Source of the DNA: CBDUXZ01 sp965371325 [NCBI: uncultured bacterium]
Lineage (GTDB): Bacteria > JAUYMQ01
NCBI GenBank assembly: GCA_965371325.1
Contig: CBDUXZ010000181.1
Coordinates: 1 to 5,053 of the forward strand
DNA: 5,053 bases
Direction: 5' to 3'
Positions 1 through 5,053 of the stretch are shown here, in pieces. Both the position numbers and the translations under genes were made by a program. Numbering within the stretch: the stretch's first letter is position 1; each line of letters opens with the position of its first letter. Below the pieces are notes generated by a model. It was not told where the DNA came from and searched no databases. It saw only the letters and a list, made by a program, of their open reading frames with translations.

Positions 1-246
1 GCAATGCGCTTGGGCTAGGCTGGGGTTGAGTTCAATCGAGGTTTCCAATTCGGCGATGGCGAGGCCGTATTCAGATCTGGCTAGGTGGGCCCGGCCTACG
101 GCGAAGTGGGCCAAAGCATCCTGATCATCGAGCTTCGCTGCTCGTTGTGCGGCGTGAAGGGCATCATCGAGGAGTTCAGGGGTTGGTTCGGTGTCGAAAT
201 ACACCGCGCTTATAATGATGGCGTAGGCCAACCGCGCGTGCGCCGC
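1..246 (-). pseudogene. TPR-repeat protein fragment (cyclase-associated type), 5'-truncated, runs off left edge
   Basis: The minus-strand frame from 246 to 1 is open for 82 codons and reads as two helix-turn-helix tetratricopeptide units. The recognisable blocks are HARLAYAIIISAVYF, then LDDQDALAHFAVGRAHLAR, then AIAELETSIELNPSLAQAH. The canonical TPR positions are visible (A-H-F-x-x-G, E-L-E-T-x-I-x-L-N-P). From memory, this wording is typical of the C-terminal TPR region of bacterial adenylate/guanylate-cyclase-type regulators, where the repeats mediate protein-protein contacts. Two consecutive in-frame TGA codons (249-244 region, just before the GCG GCG CAC codons) close the frame upstream. 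No ATG/GTG with a Shine-Dalgarno precedes the repeats; only a TTG at 231-229 could start it. The preceding TPR helices and any catalytic domain are missing. I read it as a remnant whose 5' part was lost or replaced near 240-250. A frameshift linking it to the overlapping lipoprotein-like ORF is the alternative. Confidence 0.6.
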
Positions 247-365
247 TCATCAGCCAGGTGCGTCGCGGCCCCATCGGAAGACACTTCGTAGACGAGAGTC
301 TGCGCGCAGCCGAGAACGAGGGGGAAGGAGAGAGCTGTAAGGAACCGCGTCGCGGCCCCCGTCAC
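210..365 (-). CDS. Small lipoprotein-like ORF overlapping the acylase stop
   Basis: A 51-codon minus-strand ORF starts with GTG at 365-363, inside the sequence GTGA that also contains the acylase stop codon. That gives the 4-bp start/stop overlap typical of translational coupling. Residues 6-19 form a short hydrophobic stretch after one arginine. They end in a lipobox-like V-L-G-C with Cys20 followed by Ala, so the product would be an outer- or inner-membrane lipoprotein with only about 32 mature residues. No strong Shine-Dalgarno is seen (GAGCTGG lies about 13 nt upstream). The C-terminal end overlaps the TPR fragment in another frame, and the last residues look like non-coding translation. 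It could be the true N-terminus of a frameshifted TPR lipoprotein, a short genuine lipoprotein, or a chance ORF. I do not recognise a family. Confidence 0.3.
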   Translation of the reverse strand: MTGAATRFLTALSFPLVLGCAQTLVYEVSSDGAATHLADERRTRGWPTPSL

Positions 366-2803
366 GGTTTGAACACCAGCTCGTCGTTGACCATGGATGA
401 CACTTTCGAGAAGCGCATGGGAACGTACTCGCCGCGAAGCCACTTCGCGGTGAGATCGCGGTAATGGGGAGAGCGGGGGTTGCCGGACTGCCCCGTGTAG
501 TTCACGAAGCGGGAGGCGTCCCAGTCGGAAAGATCGCAGATGTGCCTGTAGCTGGGGCCGGCCTCGTGTTTCCAGGGGTGGGCGTGGAAGAACTGCCCGC
601 TGTTGACAGTCGTGGAATCGCCCGGCGTCTCGAAGGGGCCGATGTTGAAGAAGGGGGCGAGAACGGGGAGCTGGCCGAGGGGGTGCTTCATCACGAGGGT
701 GTGCATCCGTCCCCAGGTCCACTTGCTCATGTCGGGGCCGAACCTCTCCCGAAGCCGGTCTACGGTGGCTTTCAGGGTCTGTGACAGCTCCATGGCGTGG
801 CCGTCCGCCCGGTCGTACCACCAGGGGCGCCCTTCTCGCGCCACGTTTTCGAGCGGGATCACCGGCTGGTTGATGATCTCCATGTAAGCCCAGTAGAGGT
901 CGTCGCCCAGGTGATCCTTCAGACGCCGCTCCATGAAGACGGCGAAGAACATATGCCAGATCGCGCTTGCCACGCTGTCCGTGGAACAGGTGCCGTCCCA
1001 CGCCACCAGGGTTTTCCAGGCGTCGCGAACGATGGAGTCTTCCAACCAGCGCTCCACGTCATTCTGGGCCAGCACTTCGCGGATAAAATCCCGTGCCTGC
1101 ACCGCAACAACGTCCATGTGCATCCGGCCCATGTCGTCGGTCGTGTGCTTCTCGCGCGATTCGATCATTTCCTTTATACGCATGATGCGGAACGGGGGTT
1201 CCCAGAGATCGGTGATGTAGAAGGGATAGTTGTCGTCAACGATCTTGTTGTTGGCCGAAGCCACGTACCCCTCGTCGGGGTTCAGGATGGATGGGTGAAG
1301 ATCGTAGGGAACGAAACCCGCCCACTCGTTCTCCTCCCGGGGGCGCCCGTCGATCGGGAGCAATCCTTTCCCGGCGCGGCGCAGGGGAATTTTTCCGGTC
1401 ATCTGGTAGCCGATGTTTCCGTCGACGTCGGCGTAAACCAGGTTCAGCGGTGAGCCGCCGTACTCCCGCATGGCCTCCCTTGCCTCATCCCAGTTCTGCG
1501 CGTGATCGAGCTGGTAGAAGGCCTCGAAATCGGACGAGGGCGTGTGGGCCGTCCACTTGAGCGCAAGCACGTCGTGGGCGATGCCGGGACAGACGCCCCC
1601 CGCGACGGTCTCCGTGATGATCGGGCCGTGACGGGTCAGGAGGACCTCCCGCGTTTCTTCTTTTCCGCCCTTGATCTTGTAGACCTCCCGCCGCACCTCC
1701 ATGTCTTCCCAGTCATCCCCAACGCGGTAGCGCCGCGTGTTGTCCGGGTGGACTTCCTCGACGTAGATGTCGGCGTCATCGGCCATGACGTTGGTCATGC
1801 CCCAGGCGATGCGCTCGTTGTGGCCGATCACGACACCGGGGGTGCCGGGCAGCGAGCTTCCGATCACGTTCAGGTCTTCCCCGTTGCCGGTGCCCTCGAC
1901 GATCAGGTGCGTCAGGTACCACACGCTTGGCGCGAGCAGAAGCAGATGCGGATCGCTGCAGAGGATCGGTTTTCCCGTGGAAGAGCGGGCGCCCGAAACC
2001 GCCCAGGCATTGCTTCCCAGGTGCGCGCCTCCGCCTCCGACATATTCGCGGTAGTGCTGCTCGAGGGCGAGGATCTCCCGCAGATCCATCCCATGGGTAG
2101 GGACCGGGTTCTTCACGCGGGTCTTTACGGGTCCGTTCTCGGGATAGGCCGGGAAGAGATCGCGGAGACGGCGGTCGCTCTCGGGGAAGCGCTCGCGCAA
2201 CCCTTCGAGGACGAGGATGGTGCGCATCGATGTCGAGAGCTGGAGGGAGAGGAGCTTCGATATGACGATCGTGTCGGTGAGTGTCCAGGGCTCCGGCTCG
2301 TAACGGAGGAGCTTGAACTCAACGGGGAGTTTTTTGCCCATCTGCGCGATGCAGTCGTTTACGCCGCGTGCGTAAGCCTCGATACACCTGATCATCTGTT
2401 CTGAGTAGATCTTGACCGATTCCTCCGCGGCCGTCTTCAACCCGAGCACCCGGATGTAGTGATCCATGTCGACCATGGTGGCGCCCTTCAGATGAATCGT
2501 CAGATCTTCCCAGGGCGCGTCAATCGGCCCCACGATCTCGGCGAGCGAGCCCCTGGCGGCGCGCCGTGAAAAGTCCATCTGGAACAACCTGTCCTGCGCA
2601 TGGAGAAAACCCTGGGCGCGGAAGGCATCCAGCTCGTTCTCCGCGTAAATGTGCGGAATGGCATTTTCGTCCCTGAAAACGCGCACGGGCGCGCCGAGGC
2701 CGGAAAGCTTCACCTCGCCACGGGCTTTTGGCAGCGAAGGCTTTGCCATGGCGCGGAGAATGGTTCCGAGCACGGTGGACAACATGCGCGTCGCGAGATT
2801 CAT
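362..2803 (-). CDS. Penicillin acylase family protein (Ntn hydrolase, S45-type)
   Basis: This complete 813-aa precursor has the layout of penicillin G / cephalosporin / AHL acylases, which hydrolyse an amide bond after self-cleavage into alpha and beta chains. The alpha-chain signature is at 49-95 (IPHIYAENELDAFRAQG, HAQDRLFQMDFSRRAARG). A GGGG run (256-259) precedes the cleavage site G263-S264 in GSNAWAV; Ser264 (codon 2014-2012) should become the nucleophilic N-terminus of the beta chain. Further family blocks are SDPH (283-286), PGVVIGHNERIAWGMTN (322-338), the calcium-site-like DDADIYVEE (342-350), N518-N519 of SANNK with N518 matching the oxyanion-hole Asn, and R539. The C-terminus has NIGPFETPGDSTTVNSGQ and TGQSGNPRSPHYRD. 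Length is normal, with no frameshift. The start is supported by AAGGAG nine bases upstream. The N-terminus (1-20) is only weakly hydrophobic, so export to the periplasm is expected from the family but not clearly encoded. The substrate (beta-lactam, acyl-homoserine lactone or another amide) cannot be read from the sequence. It lies 31 bp downstream of the GspG-like gene and is probably co-transcribed with it. Confidence 0.95.
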   Translation of the reverse strand: MNLATRMLSTVLGTILRAMAKPSLPKARGEVKLSGLGAPVRVFRDENAIPHIYAENELDAFRAQGFLHAQDRLFQMDFSRRAARGSLAEIVGPIDAPWEDLTIHLKGATMVDMDHYIRVLGLKTAAEESVKIYSEQMIRCIEAYARGVNDCIAQMGKKLPVEFKLLRYEPEPWTLTDTIVISKLLSLQLSTSMRTILVLEGLRERFPESDRRLRDLFPAYPENGPVKTRVKNPVPTHGMDLREILALEQHYREYVGGGGAHLGSNAWAVSGARSSTGKPILCSDPHLLLLAPSVWYLTHLIVEGTGNGEDLNVIGSSLPGTPGVVIGHNERIAWGMTNVMADDADIYVEEVHPDNTRRYRVGDDWEDMEVRREVYKIKGGKEETREVLLTRHGPIITETVAGGVCPGIAHDVLALKWTAHTPSSDFEAFYQLDHAQNWDEAREAMREYGGSPLNLVYADVDGNIGYQMTGKIPLRRAGKGLLPIDGRPREENEWAGFVPYDLHPSILNPDEGYVASANNKIVDDNYPFYITDLWEPPFRIMRIKEMIESREKHTTDDMGRMHMDVVAVQARDFIREVLAQNDVERWLEDSIVRDAWKTLVAWDGTCSTDSVASAIWHMFFAVFMERRLKDHLGDDLYWAYMEIINQPVIPLENVAREGRPWWYDRADGHAMELSQTLKATVDRLRERFGPDMSKWTWGRMHTLVMKHPLGQLPVLAPFFNIGPFETPGDSTTVNSGQFFHAHPWKHEAGPSYRHICDLSDWDASRFVNYTGQSGNPRSPHYRDLTAKWLRGEYVPMRFSKVSSMVNDELVFKP

Positions 2804-2812
2804 CTGAATACG

Positions 2813-2820
2813 CTCCTTAC
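2813..2820 (-). promoter_or_regulatory. Ribosome binding site of the acylase gene
   Basis: On the minus strand the sequence reads GTAAGGAG, then nine bases, then the ATG at 2803-2801. It fixes the acylase start. It lies in the 31-bp gap after the GspG-like stop codon, consistent with independent translation initiation within one operon. Confidence 0.75.
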
Positions 2821-2834
2821 TCCCCGGGATTGGT

Positions 2835-3311
2835 TCACTCTTTCAAGGCACCCATTGCGGAGCCGCTTCGTTTTTCCTGTGCATCGGCCTTCCGCATGAT
2901 TTCGGAGATTCCCATCACGTCGCGGTTCTCCCCCACGCCGCCGGGCGCGTCGTCGGCCCCCAATGTATAGGCCATTCCGCGCCCGTTTTCGAGAATGCGA
3001 TAACGGAAGGCCCGGTTCCAGGGGTCGCGCAGCGGATCCCCGGCGGTCGATTCGAGATAGGGCCCCCGCCAATGCTGTGAGGTAATCACGTAGGGTCGCG
3101 CGGTCAGCGCGGCCACGCCTTCTTTTTCGGTCGGATACCGCCCGGCGTCGAGGGCGAAGCGCTCGATGCTCATCTGGAGGGCGCCGAGCTGATGCTGGGC
3201 GCGCACGCTCGGATCGAGCGAATCCCGGGAAAACTCCCGCCGGGCCAGGAGGAGGGCGGCCAGGCCGCCGCCAATAAAAAGGAGGAGAAGGATCACTTTG
3301 GAGGAGGGCAT
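2835..3311 (-). CDS. GspG-like pseudopilin-family protein lacking a prepilin leader
   Basis: From ATG at 3311 the product is 158 aa. It opens with MPSSK and a single membrane segment (residues 6-23, VILLLLFIGGGLAALLLA), followed by a periplasmic domain. That domain carries the hallmarks of the T2SS major pseudopilin C-terminus: the long helix QLGALQMSIERFALDAG, then GRYPT (57-61), GPYLE (83-87), DPWNRAFRY (96-104) and the calcium-loop-like LGADDAPGGVGEN (117-129). Family members normally begin with a short leader and G-F-T-L-I-E, cleaved and methylated by prepilin peptidase. Neither that Gly-Phe nor the Glu5 is present, so assembly into a standard pseudopilus is doubtful. An in-frame ATG at 3380 would add 23 Arg/Pro/Ala-rich residues. 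I prefer 3311 because the membrane segment then sits at the N-terminus, but neither start has a good Shine-Dalgarno. No other gsp gene is in the window. Its neighbour downstream is the acylase. Confidence 0.8.
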   Translation of the reverse strand: MPSSKVILLLLFIGGGLAALLLARREFSRDSLDPSVRAQHQLGALQMSIERFALDAGRYPTEKEGVAALTARPYVITSQHWRGPYLESTAGDPLRDPWNRAFRYRILENGRGMAYTLGADDAPGGVGENRDVMGISEIMRKADAQEKRSGSAMGALKE

Positions 3312-3394
3312 AAGCAGCCAAGTCGTCGAGAAGTTTCTTCTTCTGGCGGCGGGTGCGTGCGCGGGGCCCGACGAGGGCATTATCCCCGTTTCGC

Positions 3395-3410
3395 AAGCCT
3401 TCGTAGGCTT
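3395..3410. repeat. Perfect 6-bp inverted repeat overlapping the candidate -10/start site
   Basis: AAGCCT (3395-3400) and AGGCTT (3405-3410) are perfect complements around a four-base centre. The outer bases touch the -10 element of the minus-strand promoter candidate and span its predicted start point. It could be an operator dyad or a small hairpin. It is short enough to occur by chance. Confidence 0.3.
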
Positions 3411-3438
3411 TATACACCCCCGGCGCGGACCGGCTCAA
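3409..3438 (-). promoter_or_regulatory. Candidate sigma70-type promoter for the gspG-like/acylase unit
   Basis: Reading the minus strand, TTGAGC (3438-3433) and TATAAA (3414-3409) are separated by 18 bases, close to the -35/-10 consensus and spacing. Transcription would begin around 3402, about 20 nt before the ATG at 3380 and about 90 nt before the ATG at 3311. In a GC-rich spacer an intact TATAAA is uncommon, which supports the call. No experimental start is known. Confidence 0.35.
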
Positions 3439-3524
3439 GTGTGGCGGGGCGGGTGCGCGGAGGGACTCGAATGTCGCCGGGCCCTTCCCGTCTTGTTTGA
3501 CTCAAGAAGGCGGGCTGAAGGCCG

Positions 3525-3586
3525 ATAAAGGCGCCGTGGGCTTGGGAGCCTTCGGATGGCCGCCACCAGACGAGCGGCCCCTTTAT
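3525..3586. repeat. Long interrupted inverted repeat with internal hairpins upstream of pilZ
   Basis: The outer arms ATAAAGGCGCC (3525-3535) and GGCCCCTTTAT (3576-3586) pair at 10 of 11 positions. Inside are a GGCT-TGGG-AGCC hairpin (3539-3550) and a GGCCGC/GCGGCC dyad (3558-3563 with 3574-3579), whose right arm competes with the outer stem. The element ends seven bases before the pilZ Shine-Dalgarno (3593-3596). If transcribed, it could form a three-way-junction leader. Otherwise it may be an operator or a small palindromic element. No known riboswitch family is recognised. Confidence 0.4.
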
Positions 3587-3592
3587 AGAGGC

Positions 3593-3596
3593 GAGG
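3593..3596 (+). promoter_or_regulatory. Ribosome binding site of the pilZ gene
   Basis: GAGG lies seven bases before the ATG at 3604, at the expected spacing. This supports that start over the overlapping open frames. Confidence 0.6.
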
Positions 3597-3603
3597 ACGG
3601 CCA

Positions 3604-3963
3604 ATGGGTGAAAATCACAGCGTCGAGCGGCGAAAGTATCCGAGAATTCCCTCCAGTGACGTCGTCTCTTTTAGCGAGATGAACATGGAAGAGAAGATGG
3701 GCGTGACAAAAGACGTCAGTCCCGGGGGAATTCGCTTCTACGCCACGGGATGCGAGATCGATCAGGAGTCAATTCTGCAGATAAACTTCTACGTCGGAGA
3801 AACCTTCGTAACCGCGGTCGGAAAAGTCGTTCACGCGACCGACGTGGATCCACTCACGCAGGATATCGGAATCGAGTTTGTGGAGATCGATCCCGTCGCT
3901 TCGGCCATCCTGCGAAACTCCTACGAGGAACAGACGCTGGCGTCACGCAGCGACACCGACTAA
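3604..3963 (+). CDS. Single-domain PilZ protein, c-di-GMP receptor
   Basis: This 119-aa cytosolic protein consists of essentially one PilZ beta-barrel. Both halves of the c-di-GMP binding signature are intact: the RxxxR element as R10-K-Y-P-R14 near the N-terminus, and DxSxxG as D37-V-S-P-G-G42. The barrel continues through GGIRFYA, LQINFYVGE, GKVVHATDV and the terminal IGIEFVEID, the usual PilZ strand pattern. It then ends in a short helix (residues 101-109) and a polar Asp/Ser-rich tail. There is no signal peptide, membrane segment or attached output domain, so it would act by binding a partner when c-di-GMP rises, commonly affecting motility, exopolysaccharide or secretion. The partner cannot be identified here. 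The start has GAGG at seven bases. The gene stands alone between the divergent spacer and the palindromic element, which begins on the last base of its stop codon. Ligand binding is inferred from the motifs; the family assignment is secure. Confidence 0.93.
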   Translation: MGENHSVERRKYPRIPSSDVVSFSEMNMEEKMGVTKDVSPGGIRFYATGCEIDQESILQINFYVGETFVTAVGKVVHATDVDPLTQDIGIEFVEIDPVASAILRNSYEEQTLASRSDTD

Positions 3964-4016
3964 AATTCCGGGGTAAACTTCCGGGGCCAGACCCCAGAAG
4001 TTAAACCCCAAAAGTT
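3963..4016. repeat. REP-like palindromic element built of four 11-mer copies
   Basis: Two plus-strand copies of AAMTTCCGGGG (3963-3973 and 3976-3986) face two minus-strand copies of AACTTYTGGGG/AACTTTTGGGG (4002-3992 and 4016-4006) across the five-base centre CCAGA (3987-3991). The inner arms pair at 10 of 11 positions, with a G.T wobble on the minus strand. The outer GGGGT/ACCCC parts extend the stem with a one-base bulge. A GGGGCCAGACCCC core of this kind resembles repetitive extragenic palindromes dispersed by RAYT transposases. No T-run follows the hairpin on the plus strand, so an intrinsic terminator for pilZ is possible but not typical. It may also stabilise the pilZ mRNA end. Confidence 0.7.
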
Positions 4017-4057
4017 ATTTGACTCGCCGCCGCTACGCCGATACAGTCCGCTCCGCG

Positions 4058-5053
4058 ATGAAACGGCGTGAATTCCTGAGGTTGCTCGCAGCCGGCGCGA
4101 TGACCGCGGTGGCACCGGGGTGCGGCGGCAGGGCGCCTTCGCGGCAGCAGTTCCGCATGAATCTGCGCAGCGAGCCGCCCACGCTCGATCCGAGTCTCGC
4201 CACCGACAACGTCTCCCTCCGCGTTCTGACCAACCTCATGGAAGGGCTCACCGCATACGGCGAGGGGCTTCGTCCCGTGCCTGCGGCCGCCGAGCGCTGG
4301 GAGGTCGTCGACGGCGGCAGGCGAGTTCTGTTCCACCTGCGCACCGATGGCCGCTGGAGCGACGGCCTGCCCGTCACGGCCCGCGATTTCGAGTTTTCCT
4401 GGAAGCGATTTCTTGACCCTGAAACGGCGGCGGAGTACGCCTACTTTCTCTTCGACGTGGAGGGGGCCTCCGAATACAACGCGGGGAGGAGCAGCGACTC
4501 GAGCGTCGTCGGGGTAAGGGCGCTCGATGATCTGACACTCGAAGTGCGTCTCGCCCGCCCCGTCGTTTTCTTCCCGATGATCACTACCTTCATGGTCCTC
4601 TTCCCCCTTCGTGCCGACGTCATCGCGCGCCACGGCGATGCCTGGACGGAGCCGGGGCGCTACGTTGGCAACGGTCCCTACACCCTCGCGCGCTGGCATC
4701 ACGAATACAAGGTAAGCCTCCTTCCCAACCCTTACTATCGTGCGCCTCCGCGGAACTCGGGCGTCGCTTTCTTCATGCTGAATCAGCCAACCGTCGAGCT
4801 CACGCTGTATGAGCACGGGGATCTCGATTACGCGCTTCTCCCGATCATCGAGATTCCGCGATACAAAGGGCATCCGGAGTTTCACCGGAAACCCATGCTG
4901 CGGGCCGAGTACTATGGGTTCAATTGCCGGAAGCCCCCCTTTGATGACGCGCGGGTGAGAAGGGCTTTTTCTCTCGCTATCGATCGGGCAATCTTTCCCC
5001 GCATCCTCCACGGCGGCGAGACGCCGATGACCTCCTGGATTCCCCCCGGCATG
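4058..5053 (+). CDS. Peptide ABC transporter substrate-binding protein (SBP_bac_5, OppA/DppA-like), partial
   Basis: The frame is open from ATG 4058 through the right edge, giving the first 332 residues of a protein that is usually about 500-550 aa. The N-terminus is Tat-like (K-R-R-E-F-L-R, residues 2-8). A hydrophobic stretch and A-P-G-C22 follow, a weak lipobox, so a membrane-anchored lipoprotein outside the cytoplasmic membrane is likely. The mature part shows the family-5 solute-binding pattern: SEPPTLDP (38-45), LMEGLTAY (60-67), HLRTDGRWSDGLPVTARDFEFSWKRF region (93-118), GNGPY (204-208) and FDDARVRRAFSLAIDR (295-310). The family captures oligopeptides or dipeptides and delivers them to an ABC permease; exact specificity is not readable. 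No Shine-Dalgarno precedes ATG 4058; a TTG at 4019 is an in-frame alternative but would place extra residues before the Tat motif. The permease and ATPase genes, if present, would lie beyond the window. The REP-like element lies 41 bp upstream. Confidence 0.92.
   Translation, partial: MKRREFLRLLAAGAMTAVAPGCGGRAPSRQQFRMNLRSEPPTLDPSLATDNVSLRVLTNLMEGLTAYGEGLRPVPAAAERWEVVDGGRRVLFHLRTDGRWSDGLPVTARDFEFSWKRFLDPETAAEYAYFLFDVEGASEYNAGRSSDSSVVGVRALDDLTLEVRLARPVVFFPMITTFMVLFPLRADVIARHGDAWTEPGRYVGNGPYTLARWHHEYKVSLLPNPYYRAPPRNSGVAFFMLNQPTVELTLYEHGDLDYALLPIIEIPRYKGHPEFHRKPMLRAEYYGFNCRKPPFDDARVRRAFSLAIDRAIFPRILHGGETPMTSWIPPGM

Larger units (their letters stand above)
3439..3603. other. Divergent intergenic spacer with inverted repeats, no gene seen
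   Basis: This stretch separates the minus-strand gspG-like promoter from the plus-strand pilZ gene. Short ORFs cross it in several frames, but none has a Shine-Dalgarno, a plausible composition or a family motif. It contains a weak dyad, TCTTG (3491-3495) with CAAGA (3503-3507), and a larger folded element at 3525-3586 listed separately. A plus-strand promoter for pilZ must lie here or overlap it, but I cannot point to a convincing -35/-10 pair. Confidence 0.5.

Noticed and set aside
1502-2404. 300-codon plus-strand ORF inside the acylase gene
   Set aside because: It is antisense to conserved acylase sequence and shows no family motif and no ribosome site. High GC content commonly keeps such shadow frames open.
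2800-3438. 212-codon minus-strand ORF overlapping the gspG-like gene
   Set aside because: Its first third looks mildly protein-like (basic stretch RRQKKKLLDDLAAYA), but the remainder is an Arg/Pro-rich shadow of the GspG domain and it has no good ribosome site.
3491-3507. TCTTG/CAAGA hairpin as a regulatory site
   Set aside because: Only five base pairs with a seven-base loop, and the outer parts pair poorly. Chance occurrence is likely.
3410-3604. Small ORFs on both strands in the divergent spacer
   Set aside because: None has a Shine-Dalgarno, a conserved motif or protein-like composition, and they overlap inverted repeats.
3970-4016. Rho-independent terminator for pilZ
   Set aside because: The hairpin is strong, but it is not followed by a T-run on the plus strand. 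The tandem 11-mer design fits a REP-like element better, so termination is left as a possibility only.
4001-5011. 336-codon minus-strand ORF opposite the peptide-binding protein
   Set aside because: The plus-strand frame carries clear SBP_bac_5 motifs. The minus frame reads as low-complexity Arg/Gly/Ala-rich shadow sequence.
1-5053. tRNA, rRNA, CRISPR array, transposase, toxin-antitoxin or phage genes
   Set aside because: No cloverleaf-like segment, no regularly spaced direct repeats and no recognisable protein of these classes was seen on either strand.

Overview
The window comes from a high-GC genome with a Gram-negative style of envelope biology. The signs are a type II secretion pseudopilin-like protein, a Tat/lipobox-type solute-binding protein, a PilZ c-di-GMP receptor and REP-like palindromes. 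I cannot place the taxon from sequence alone. A deltaproteobacterial-type or uncultivated environmental lineage would fit, but that is inference.

Layout. The left half (about 1-3440) is transcribed on the minus strand. A probable promoter near 3438-3409 leads into a GspG-like pseudopilin gene (2835-3311, or from 3380). After 31 bp and a good Shine-Dalgarno comes a complete penicillin-acylase-family Ntn hydrolase (362-2803, 813 aa). A 51-codon lipoprotein-like ORF (210-365) overlaps the acylase stop by four bases. A 5'-truncated fragment of a TPR protein (1-246), resembling the C-terminal repeats of adenylate/guanylate-cyclase-type regulators, runs off the left edge. The right half is on the plus strand: a single-domain PilZ protein (3604-3963), a REP-like palindrome (3963-4016), and the first 332 codons of an OppA/DppA-type peptide-binding protein (4058 to the right edge). 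The divergent spacer between about 3381 and 3603 holds candidate promoter elements and inverted repeats, but no convincing gene.

Functional reading. The acylase (amide or acyl-amide hydrolysis) and the solute-binding protein (oligopeptide capture for an ABC importer) both suit scavenging of amides or peptides. They are on opposite strands and nothing in the sequence shows that they are co-regulated. The GspG-like protein and the acylase probably share a transcript. The pseudopilin-like protein lacks the GFTLIE-type processing motif, so it is unlikely to be an ordinary T2SS major pseudopilin. The clearest structural novelty is the REP-like element: four copies of an 11-mer, two on each strand, converging on a 5-nt centre and beginning on the last base of the pilZ stop codon. 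I see no tRNA, rRNA, CRISPR array, transposase or obvious defence system.
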